Part shown: positions 22,580 to 32,705 of the stretch, in pieces
Layout of the letters: the number at the start of each line of letters is the position of its first letter
Numbering within the stretch: the first letter of the stretch is position 1
Source of the DNA: Plectrocnemia conspersa
Lineage: Eukaryota; Arthropoda; Insecta; Trichoptera; Polycentropodidae
Reading direction: 5' to 3'
Length of the DNA stretch: 64,000 nt
NCBI GenBank assembly: GCA_009617715.1
Contig: VTFK01000050.1
Span: 1,798,001 to 1,862,000 of the forward strand
The notes under the pieces: generated by a model
The model's input: the letters and a program-made list of their open reading frames with translations, nothing else
Database searches by the model: none
What the model was told of the DNA's origin: nothing
Made by a program: the position numbers and the translations under genes

Positions 22580-22800
22580 TAAAATACATTTTTACCGGTA
22601 AACATATTTTTTACTAGTGAAAATATAATTTATCTAGCAGGTGCTAGTAAAATTAAATGATTTAAAAAAATTATATGTTATTTATTTACATTGAATATGT
22701 ATTTTGTAGTAAATTAATATTTTCACTAGTGAAGTCCAAATACATTTTTACTAGTAGGTATATAAATAGCGAAAATATAATTTAACTAGTTTTAACTTAA
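22580..22800. repeat. Block D: degenerate ACTAGT-rich tandem repeats
   Basis: Repeated variants of tttttactagtgaaaatata, alternating with tagtaaaattaaatg-like words. Same block at 40430-40620 and 55910-56400. Units are too diverged for a fixed period. Confidence 0.6.
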
Positions 22801-22839
22801 ACCTAACATAATGAGGTTCTAAAACTAATTATATATGAT

Positions 22840-22990
22840 ATATTTAGAACTTTCGTTCAATCATGTCTAAAATACAAACTTAGTCAACTCATCTCTCAGA
22901 GATAAATAAGCAGAAAAAGAAGTATAGACAGACGTAGCATCTCGCATATTGTTCTATAGTTTATCACTTGAGTAGTATAATTATACATTA
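22840..22990 (+). repeat. Block C
   Basis: Carries aataagcagaaaaagaag, then a run around acagacgtagcatctcgcat and attgttc. The block recurs at 28660-28850, 40720-40820 and 56565-56655. In three of the four places it lies between D and A. Confidence 0.65.
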
Positions 22991-23064
22991 TATTTATAAA
23001 ATATGCTAACTAATATGGAATTTTTAAGTAAAAGGGCTAATTAAAATATATTCAAATCGAATTT

Positions 23065-23410
23065 TAATCAATAGAAGGCCGCAAAAACAATTATTACTTC
23101 TCTGAAGTCAAAAATTCCCTCTCCAAATGACAATTTTTTTAGAATCCACGTCAAAAGTAATAAAATCGATGGCAACGGTATGATTTTATTGCTTTTGACG
23201 TGGATTTTTGACTTCTGAGAAGTGATAATTGTTTTTCGCGCTCTCCTATTGAGCAAAATTTGATTTAGATGTGTTTCATTTTAATCTCACTTATTGTACG
23301 TCGTATTATTGTCATAAAAAAATAATATAAAAGCTAGATAACCGAGCGTTTTCACTGCGACGGCACGATTTTATTGCTTTTGACGTGGATTCTAAAAAAA
23401 TTGTCATTTG
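23065..23410. repeat. Inverted and tandem A monomers
   Basis: Bases 23120-23166 are the near-perfect reverse complement of 23363-23410 (about 47 bp, one mismatch seen), covering the A segment next to the M1 junction. Between them sits a plus-strand A monomer. The two plus copies have their gattttattgc landmarks at 23182 and 23368, a period of 186 bp. Confidence 0.7.
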
Positions 23411-23529
23411 GAGAGGGATAGGTAGGGCATTCGCCCCCCTTGAATTTGTCCAGAAAAATGCATGTCACCAATTTGTCAACTTCTGCCCCTCCTTGGTAAA
23501 AGCTGAAATGATGTTCCTGACTACGCAAT

Positions 23530-26100
23530 CTCTATCGTTTACAGTCGAAAGGAATCTGTAGATATACTATTTTTTTTTTGTACAATAATTTTGTCATTGA
23601 TGTTTTCTATATTTTTTATAGTTTTGTTGACCTCATTTATTAATAAAACATTTGTTTTAACAAAATGTATAGAAAATCGTTTCCATTACGCGACCTTAAC
23701 CTGAATGTTTTTATTAAATAACAGAGAAATATTATTAAATTAGCGTCATGCGGCAAATGAACTTTGAACTTACATTTACAATGAATTATATTGATAAAAA
23801 AATGACTAGAGTTTTTTTAAAAAACACAGTTATCTTAAAAAAATAGAAACAAGTTGAAGAAAGATTGTGTTCTGACTGTTTCAAGCTAAACAAATATGAC
23901 CTGAGTGAAAGAAGGCATCCTATTATTTTGTTTTCGTTCCTCTGAAGTTTTGATACCAAACTATTTTTTATCATTTTTGTTTTTACACACAGAATTAACC
24001 TTTGACATTTTCTTTGAAGAAAATAACGCATATAATAAGTAAAACATAATAATCTTACACGCTGCGCGGTTAAAAAGTCCTTGGTATTTTCTTAAAGGAA
24101 ATATAATTTTATGAGGCAAATACCCATTATATTATCGTTATGTGGATACTTCATTTAATCTCGACATTTTATTAATAAATTATGGCAATTTATTACACCC
24201 AAAATAGTGTTGTTTTACCATTACTTACATTTCTAGAAACTAATTGAGATATTTTTAGAAACGTAGCATAAAAGTTTGGCTCTAACCATTGACTTATATA
24301 ATACAAAGCAAATGTGTAATCTGCCATTTTGCTATAATCGTTTTAAGTATCTAAGAACTCCTGCCTATTGCTATATTTATTTATTACAAAACAAAATTTT
24401 ATAAAATAATGATAAAATAATCCTAGATAATTTTGCTTTTTATGATTTTAAATAAATTTAAAAATGATTTTCAAAATAGAAATCACTATAAAAAACACCG
24501 TTTTCCGCAAAAATAGATTTGTTTTTTCTTACTAAAATGAATTTATTTTTTACAGCTTACATAGATAAAATTATCTGTTTTATATGCGCATTTTTTAAAA
24601 CTATTTCATGATCTTTTTTTTAATTCTGAAAATCAGATGCATAAATAATTAATTAGTCTACTATACAATAAAACTGCTACATGTCTGTAAAAAACCAACG
24701 AACTTTTGAAATCAGCCATTAATTATTTCATCACGGGTTTCGTTCGCGTCGTTCTATGGTCACAAACCTCTTAAATCCCTCAATAATAAAATAAAGATCG
24801 TTGTATACACCGATTTATAAAAAAAGTAATAGACAAAGTGTATCATGAGTTACTTCTTAATTAAATTGTGGTTAAATTATTGGATATATTAAAATAATAA
24901 AAATATTACGAATTCAACTCAAGTTGTTTAGAAGAGCCTTTCCACTTCAATCGTCAGATTATGTTTAATCCAGCAGTCAGTTTTGAGCCGAGACTTATAT
25001 CAATTGTAATTTAAAAATAAATATATATATTACACAGAGTCAATTAAAATCAGCGTGTAATTTTGCACATGGAATGTCACTTGAAAGAACAATGTAAGGA
25101 ATTTTTAAGGTCTTTCGTTTTTAGCAATGAAATAATATTATATATGTACACATGAACATGTAGATATTACAATCAATATTAAACGAGAAATATAAAATTG
25201 AAATCCAAGCGATATAATTAGGATGTTGAAGTTTAACGTAATTGAATAAAATATGAATAAAAGCACAGATTTGAAAGGTACGTCCGTTGAACGAAATTCG
25301 TCGTAAATATTTGAAGCGCCGCCGAATTAATAATTAAATAACTCTCTCGAGCTGCACGAAACGCATTGCAGCGCAGTTAAAGTTTAACTAGTTTTTAAAA
25401 AATAAAATATCGAATTAAAAATGCGAAAGGCAACAAGTCCGATCGAAAGGGGAAGGCGAGGTGTTAACAAAAGGCCTCACATACGGTTAACTTAACCTTC
25501 CGCTCGAAAATCCGCCTCGTGCATTATTCATGAGCCGGCTCTCTCTTCGAAAGACCCATTTATAATTCGGGACCCCGGCCCGCAAATTGACAGCGTCTGA
25601 ACGGAAGAAGGAAACGAGCCAGAGTATACGTGAAGTTTTTTTAGAGATAGATTACTTCATTATACCTAGTGTTTCTGATTTATTGTAATTTTCACTTTTT
25701 GAAAACACATTAAATTTTGTATTTCTGAAAAAAAGTCATTTCAAATAATATTATAAAATTTTTAGTGACAGTTTGATAATCTGTGGAGTTGTTTACGAAT
25801 ATTTTTTTATTTTAATAAATTTTAAAACTATAAGGATCGCAGATCTGCGGATGCAAAACACAACTAAATAATAAATATTATGTTTTTGCCTAGGGCTTTT
25901 AGGTCCGTATGTACGTTGTACCAATTAATTACCGTTTCTATGTTAAAATGTTTCTATTTTTAAGATTAATGTTATATTGTTAAAAAGGTTGGCTTTATTA
26001 ATCATCGCATGTTGGTAATACAGGATGTCCACAATTTTTTTAACGCATTAAAAAAATAGGGCGAAAATAAAATATATGTATATATTTTATATTATTTAAT
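23530..26100. other. AT-rich stretch with one less AT-rich patch
   Basis: I recognise no gene. Bases 25260-25630 are less AT-rich and unique, a possible regulatory island. The minus-strand frame 23786-24031 has no recognisable domain. Confidence 0.45.
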
Positions 26101-26104
26101 AATC

Positions 26105-26970
26105 TGTCATAATAATATATTGGGTCCATTTCAGCTTTTTCCAGTTAAAAGGAAAAGTTGTCCAGTCAATGGTTATATTTTTATTATATCCATTTCATTA
26201 TGATCAAATTCAAGATGAACTCTGTTTAGAATCCATGTCAAAAAAAATATAATCAGCAGTAAAAATTACCATTTATAAAAAATAAGAATCGAATGAAGCA
26301 TATTTAAACCGAATTTTAACCAATAGGAAAAAAACAATTATAACCTTCTCGGAAGTCCTAAATCCACGTCAAAAGCAATAAAATCGCATCGACGCCGTTG
26401 CAATAGGAACGCACGGTTATTTACCGTTTATATTATGACTTTTCTGTAACAATTTTACCACTTTAAAATTGAGCAACATCTAAATAGTTTTTTTCTACAA
26501 AAGAAAAGCGAAAAAAAGAATTATTCCTTCTCAGAAATTAAAAATGCACGTCAAAAGCAATAAAAGCGCGTGGGCGGTGTTGCCGTAAAAACGCTCTGTT
26601 ATTTAGCGTTCATGTTATGAATTTTTATAACAATATTACAATTTACAATAAGTAAACATCGATTGAGGAACATCTAAGCCGAATTTTGAACAATAGGAAA
26701 ACGCAAAAAATAATTATCCCCTCTCAGAAGGCAAAAATCCACGTCAAAAGCAATACAACCGTGATGTTGCAGTTTAAACGCTCAGTTATCTAATATTTAT
26801 AATACGATTTTTTTAATCGAAATTTTCTGAAAGTCGAATGAAACACATCTAAACCAAATTTTGCCCAATAGGAGGGCGTAAAAAACAATTATCCCTTCTC
26901 AGAAGTCGAAAATTCATGTCAAAAGCAATAACATCGTGTCATCACCGATGCAGTGGAACCGCTCGTTGCC
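26105..26970 (-). repeat. M1 fragment followed by a tandem array of A monomers
   Basis: An M1 right half (tccatttcagctttttcc...) leads into four minus-strand A monomers in head-to-tail order. The landmark aaaagcaa occurs at 26371, 26553, 26746 and 26921, giving periods of 182, 193 and 175 bp. Each unit contains ggaa/ccaataggaa-like, cttctcagaag-like and cacgtcaaaagcaata blocks and ends near aacgctc. Copies are clearly diverged from each other, so the array is old. Confidence 0.75.
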
Positions 26971-27100
26971 AAGAATTTTCCACTGCAACGACGCCGACAC
27001 GATTTTATTGCTTTTGACGTAAATTTTTCACTTCTGAGAAGTGATAATTGTTTTTGCGTCCTACTATTGAGAAAAATTCGGTTTGAATATACTATGATCA
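26971..27100 (+). repeat. Inverted A monomer closing the array
   Basis: A plus-strand monomer (gattttattgcttttgacg, cacttctgagaagtgata, tactattgag) abuts the minus-strand array tail to head, creating an inverted pair around 26960-26985. Confidence 0.72.
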
Positions 27101-27511
27101 GCCTTTTTAAATTAGAAATCTATAATAATATCGGTAAGGACAGCTGTCATATTTTAAAAATATAGTGTATTACTTAAATGCAAATAAACTATGAAGAAAT
27201 ATGCAAATACAAAAACGCAAGACAAACTTCACAAAAATTTGCGACGCACACCAGTTTTTAAAGTAAGTGTTTTACGTTTATAAAGTGTAGGCCATTCCAG
27301 GGGCTTGTTTTGTTCAACGAATGAATTCTGCGAATTTCGGTCATAATAGATACCGAAAGGTTTTTCGAAAGCGTAAAAGCATTTTTTTGTTGATAAGAAA
27401 CATCTTATTGTCTCACTTTTCGAAACTAAAATAATTATTATCAACAAATAATTGATTTTCTACACTAATTAGTTAAATAAATATTTTTTTTATTTTATAT
27501 TTTAATACATA

Positions 27512-27701
27512 CAGTAGACCCCCCAATAGCACGGTATACTGAGGACGTGCTATTTGGATGCCCGTTACTTTATGTGTTACTCCAAAGGGAGGAATCTCAC
27601 CACACATGTTGCAAAAAATTGTATCAGTATTTTCTAGTCACCAAACTACACGCACCCAAATAGCACGTCCGCAATTTAACGTGTTATTGGGGGGTCTACT
27701 G
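27512..27701. mobile_element. pogo-type MITE with TA duplication
   Basis: This 190-bp element has 22-bp terminal inverted repeats beginning CAGTAGACCCCCCAATA, with one mismatch, flanked by TA on both sides (27510-27511 and 27702-27703). A second perfect inverted pair lies inside: GGACGTGCTATTTGG at 27543-27557 and its complement at 27656-27670. There is no coding sequence. The termini and TA target fit the pogo/Tigger branch of Tc1/mariner; the element would need a transposase from elsewhere. Confidence 0.88.
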
Positions 27702-27703
27702 TA

Positions 27704-28635
27704 TAAGATATTCTCTATGAGTTAAAAATTGCTCATTATTAAAAATTTTTAATACTCGATATATATCGGTAAAAACAAAAAAAAATAATTACAAATATAT
27801 TTGAATATTCGAAGAGCTGACCCCTAGAGCTAAACCCTAATTTGGGACTGTATTTATAGATTTTATGTAAGCGATAATTTAATAATTTAAGGGATAATCA
27901 TTTAAGCTTTTTATAATATTTATATTTCGTTTAAATTCATAGTATTTAATTAAATGACACAATTTTTTCTGTCCATCAAATAACCTCTGTCACAATAAAT
28001 TACAAACAAATATTATTGATATCATAACTTCAATAATCGCTTAATTAATACTTGAAACAGTTTTAAAAACATGTAATTAATAAGTAGAATATAAAATTTG
28101 ATGACGAGTAAAAAAAAGTTTTCTTAATGAATTGAGTTTTCATTTGTAAATGAAAGCTTTTATAAAAAACGTTTCTTTAGTAACAAATTAATACTCAAAA
28201 GCACCAGATAATTGAGGAGACGCAGGTTAGGTTGAAATTTTCGGAATGCACTAACTCCTACTAAATTATGTTATTATGAGGTTAACTCGGATTTGACTCA
28301 ATGGAATTACCTCAGTCGGTACGTTCATTCAAATGGACCGTGTACATCTGTTTAACGATCTGACGTAGCATGCAAATTGCTTTAAACGCAACTAAGTTTT
28401 GAAGCACGATCTGCAGTGAATACAATCGCAAATTTGCAGCGTTCGTAGATTACAGGTTACAAATGCAGTGCTTATAAACTAAAGATACCACACAAAAATT
28501 TCTATGGAATTGCAACTATATAATTGCAAGTTAAAAAAAATCATGGACAGAGAAATATTATAAAAGTAGAAAAATTCAAGACTAAATAATTAAATATTTA
28601 AAGCCAATATATTTGCATGTACTAATGATTTAAAT
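27704..28635. other. AT-rich stretch, nothing recognised
   Basis: No repeat shared with the rest of the window and no coding signal. Confidence 0.5.
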
Positions 28636-28860
28636 CGTGTACAATAAAAGAATTCGGCCCAAAGCTGAGGACCGTTTCGAAGGAAATGTTAAACGCTTCT
28701 CCAAAATGTTTGTTTTTAATAAAAAACGGATATTAAAACTTTACCAACTCAATTCTCAGGGGAAAATAAGCGGAAGAATATGTACAGACAGACATCGCAT
28801 CTCGCATATTGCTCCATAGTTAGTCTGCACTTCGATATTACACTGAAAATTCAGATCAAA
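28636..28860 (+). repeat. Solitary block C fragment
   Basis: Contains aataagcggaagaatatg, agacagacatcgcatctcgc and attgctcc as in the composite elements, but without neighbouring D or A blocks. The open frame 28637-28819 across it is incidental. Confidence 0.6.
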
Positions 28861-30715
28861 ACCAGAATATACAATTAAAATAAAATATAAATTTAAAAAA
28901 ACTTACATAAAAAAAAAAAAGAATAGAATGTAATTTTTTAGTTAATGAAATACGAATTATATTTCATGGTTCTGATACAAAAATGTCGTACGTATAAAAT
29001 CATAGGCATAAATTTCTGGAAGCACGCTTCCGAAACATGTCCAATGATTGATTCGAATAAGAGATTGGGTAAATAGCTTTCATAAAGAGCGATTACGAAC
29101 GCATTCGGCATAAAGCGAATCGATTTATTAGGCACTCTCCAATCGTAAATTTTTCCAACTCTTAGTCGCTATTAGCATTCTGAGGGTTGATTATAAAGGG
29201 CGAGAGGAAGAGCAGATAAGGAGTAAGGCGCGTCGGGTTATAGTGGTATCGTTTAACAGCCGGTTACGTCTTGTTAATACAATTAACGATGGCGAATGAC
29301 GAGGGTTTGATAGCGCACCGAGTGCCACATAATGAAGATGAGATCAGAAAGGCCTTAAATTGCTCCCCTGAGATTTGCCGAGGATTTTCTCTTAACGCCG
29401 ATTATATCCAGATCCGATGGACACTGCTTAACAAAACTCATCTAGCACTAATACCGCACTCACAATATGTATTTTAATTGCATAACGATAATTTATCTTT
29501 TTATCATGTAATGGCAAAAAGCGTGCAGTGACTCGTGTCACTGAAAAAAAACTATCGCCATCACAATAATATTGTACAATAAAAATAAAAAGGTCTCAAA
29601 ATATCACGATAATCCTTGAATAAACATGATTTGACTATCACAGTTATGTATCGATACCAGAGACAGACGATCTGTCTCTATCACCGTGCCCGTTCACGAA
29701 AAAATAATAATATTTTTAATAATTATTTATAAATTCCTCTTGCTCAATAATTGTGGCTTTGCAGGAAAAAAGCTAATCATAATTTTATAAATATAAAATA
29801 AATTACCACAATTTAGATGCTCTTTGGATGATCCGTTGATGTATTTCATGTATCCTGGCTCGTCTCTGCTGCTGTGACTAGCGTACTCGAGACAACTCTG
29901 GCGAATCGTAGATGAAGATGTTTGCGAGCCAGTTCATCGCTTCTTGAATACACTCGCGAAATGTGTTCACACTTAAATAATCAGGCGATCGGTAACCATG
30001 AGACAAAGAACAATAAAATTTTGCGCAGGGTAAAATGTATTATCTAGCGCGCGTATTTTCCAAGTAAAAATATATTTTTAACGAACGGTGCATATGAGCT
30101 TTTAACGTCTCGGGGTTAGGAATTGCAAAACTACTACGATTTACAATACTGGTATTACCGTGAGAGAAAAACAGGTAAAACCGGTATTTATTCGGTAATA
30201 AAAATAATCCTAATACCGCTCGCATGTTTCGCTATATTTAAACATTGCAATTATTGTTTCGATATATTAAATATTCTGCAAAAATGAAATTATTATTTCG
30301 ATTTATTAAATATTCTAATTATATAATTATTGCGTTGAATATTTATTACGATCCAGCACGGGTTTTGTAGACTTTTTTATTTGTACACGAATTGTTTTGC
30401 AATTGCAACTTAATATTATTGATCAGATATTAACCGATTGAATACCGTATGGACGCCGGTGTCCGAACGAACGACATGAATGCCGCTATATTCACTTCAC
30501 TTGTTTAAACTAAATTTAATTTTGTTGCTATAATAAATAGTCGTTGAAACAAACAAATGAAAGTTTTCAGAAATATTTTTTTTTTAAATATATTAATAAA
30601 ACCGTTAAATATATTTATATTAAAATATTTACCAAAAAAATGCTTGTCATTCCTAGCATACACCACATATTTCGCTTGGCACTAAAAAGGTTAACATCTT
30701 CATGCCCGAATTAAT
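28861..30715. other. Non-coding stretch with ACCGGT motifs
   Basis: A 62-codon frame from 29289 (good-context ATGGCG) has no recognisable domain. Bases 29640-29690 hold a short perfect hairpin (agagacaga/tctgtctct). Bases 30120-30210 carry the ACCGGT-rich motif cluster also seen at 8.4 and 52.9-53.3 kb. Confidence 0.4.
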
Positions 30716-30900
30716 TTTATTTTGGGAATTTTCATCTCAAAAATCAGCAAATTTCTCGAAAAAATTACCTTAGCCGTTTATTGTTAAAAATTAAATTTGT
30801 ATACAAATGTTTTTAATTGTTTTACAAGAGCTCCATTTTTTATACTGTTGCATAGGAAAGGATGAGTGAGCCGGTGACAAATATTTTTGAGTCATTTAAA
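30716..30900 (+). repeat. Repeat Y, copy 1
   Basis: Matches 32195-32390: tttgggaatt, then aaaaatcarcaaattt, a ttgtta block, and a terminal block with ctgttgcataggaaa / cgctgcataagaaa. The two copies are direct and about 1.48 kb apart. A short piece of the same tail (actgctgcataaaaa) recurs at 61122. Confidence 0.6.
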
Positions 30901-31437
30901 AAAAAAGGACTGTGACTGGGAAGTGGTTAATGTAAAGCATTATTATGGAGTATTCACGTTTTAATATATTTGAGTATATAATATCTGCAATTTATAGCTA
31001 AAATGTAATTTATGTCACTTTTAAGATGAGTAGAAATGTTAAAGTATATTTTTTATTAAATTATTGAAATATTTTTAAATAAATATGGTGCAATAATTGA
31101 AATATTATTATATAAATATTTTACATCTAAATTACAACAATCTGTTTTTAGAAAAAAATATATCGCATTTTAAATATATAGATTTACAATTTTCTTATTA
31201 GGTTCTTTGGGAAAATCGTAACTGACAAAAAATAATGAATAATGTCAGGATATGTTTCATAAGAATAAATTGGCGTTCTGGCCCCTGGTATAAAAATTTA
31301 GGAGGCATCCAAAAGCAAATGATCAAAAACGATGATTTTTAAAACTTATTGCCCCAAAAAAAGAAAGATCTGGCGTCCGAATTAAAAAAAATATTTTCCG
31401 ACAATATAGTACATAAAGAATTAGTGGGACATATAGG

Positions 31438-31625
31438 TTTTTAACACAATCTTCTTATTGATTTTTATTAGTACTCGCATATAATTCAATAAAGGATCAG
31501 CGTATAAAGTATTTTTAGAAGTACCTGAATGTAAGGAAGATTGTTTAAATTCTTTGAAATGCGAAATATGCATTAACAGACAGACGGATAATTGGTCATA
31601 CAAGTTGGCAATTCGAAATTTGACC
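31438..31625 (+). repeat. Repeat K copy
   Basis: Second copy of K (ttattagtactcgca, a run around gtatttttagaagtacctg, gaagattgttta, gaaatatgcatt), sharing an extra tail cggataattgg with the 52.6-kb copy. Confidence 0.62.
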
Positions 31626-31744
31626 TGCTTCTTTATTATATTTAAAAAAAAAATTTGAAAACAACTATACTTATATTTTAATTCAATATCTTTAAAGAAA
31701 ATGTTCCGAATGTTCCGTGTTAAAAAAAATGCCGTTTTTTTATC

Positions 31745-31865
31745 AGTAATACCGATTTTGAAAATCTATACTCGAATATTTATTTATTTAAAGTAAATTA
31801 AGACCGTCGCGATCTATCAACTTACCCCAATGCGTCACGATGGTAAATAACCAATTCGAAGCAGT
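31745..31865 (+). repeat. ACCG motif and truncated repeat B
   Basis: A cagtaataccgattt word is followed by caacttaccccaatgcgtca, a diverged start of repeat B, which breaks off within 60 bp. Confidence 0.45.
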
Positions 31866-32194
31866 ATTACACTACATAAAAAGTAATGAGAAAATTATGA
31901 TATATTTTAATTAAATATTTTACAGATTGTACGGACATATTTTGTGTTTTAAAAATAATTTAATAAAAATCACTTGTTATTTAATAAGAACTATTAAATA
32001 ATATTATAAAAACTACATGAGCTTCCAAATTAGCTAATGAACAAGTAATATGATCAATACAAGTATAATATATATTTTGAATTTGTGGAAGATGAAACAT
32101 ACAAGATGGGCAATTAAAATAAAATTAAAAGTGGATTAAATAAAATACTTATTTTTTAGCCCTTTCCTGGCCATGCCCTTGTAAACTCTAAAAT

Positions 32195-32390
32195 TTGTAT
32201 TTTGGGAATTCTCATCGCAAAAATCAACAAATTTATCGCGAAAATTATCATAGCTTTTTTTGTTAAGGAATACATCTGTGCGAATGTTGTCATTTTTTTT
32301 ACAACGGCTGCATTTGTATATCGCTGCATAAGAAAAAGTGGGTCTGTGCCAGACAGTTTTTATTCATTTTTATAGTGTCTTTTATATTTA
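32195..32390 (+). repeat. Repeat Y, copy 2
   Basis: Direct repeat of 30716-30900. The pair brackets a K copy and a B fragment, so Y may be the end of a larger element; no TG...CA ends or target duplication were found to support LTRs. Confidence 0.58.
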
Positions 32391-32650
32391 AAAGTAGACT
32401 TTTATATTTAACGTTAATAACAGAACGTAGCACAAAACATTTTATTATTAAATATCGGTATAAAGGCCGCAATGGCGGCTAGCCATTTTTTTTTTGAAAT
32501 AAATTTGTTATGATTTTGATATAAATTATTATTTGACTATCAATAAAAATATGCAGAAATAAAATTTATATTTCACCATATTGAAAATAGCTAATATCAA
32601 CATTAAATTCGATAAAATCAGAATGAAAAACGTCCTGTTTATACACACTC

Positions 32651-32705
32651 GCTTGCTACGGTACTTCACGACAGTGAAGGACCGACAGCTAGTATACTTG
32701 AAATG
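32651..32705 (+). repeat. GGTAC hairpin motif, copy 1
   Basis: The block ctacggtacttcacg-acagtgaagg-accgacag matches 59246-59290, where the hairpin arms are perfect. Here one arm has diverged. Confidence 0.5.

Larger units (their letters stand above)
22305..23519. mobile_element. Composite element M1-D-C-A-M1, copy 1
   Basis: The left end CAGAGACGTCATTTGA and the right end (reverse complement CAGGAACATCATTTCA) are inverted copies of the M1 terminus. The 8 bases outside them, attgcgca (22297-22304) and actacgca (23520-23527), agree at 6 of 8 positions, the spacing of a hAT-type target duplication. Between them are a complete M1 unit (22305-22483), the ACTAGT-rich block D (22580-22800), block C (22840-22990), an inverted A monomer (23065-23166), then two tandem plus A monomers (about 23167-23352 and 23353 onward, period 186), the last running into an M1 right half. 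No transposase frame. Boundaries are well seen; unit mobility is inference. Confidence 0.6.

Noticed and set aside
28637..28819. 60-codon plus frame
   Set aside because: It falls within repeat block C, whose other copies do not keep the frame.
29289..29477. 62-codon frame starting with a good-context ATG
   Set aside because: The wording looks protein-like, but there is no recognisable domain, splice partner or second line of evidence.
30716..32390. Y repeats as LTRs of one retrotransposon
   Set aside because: No TG...CA ends, no target duplication and no gag-pol sequence between them.
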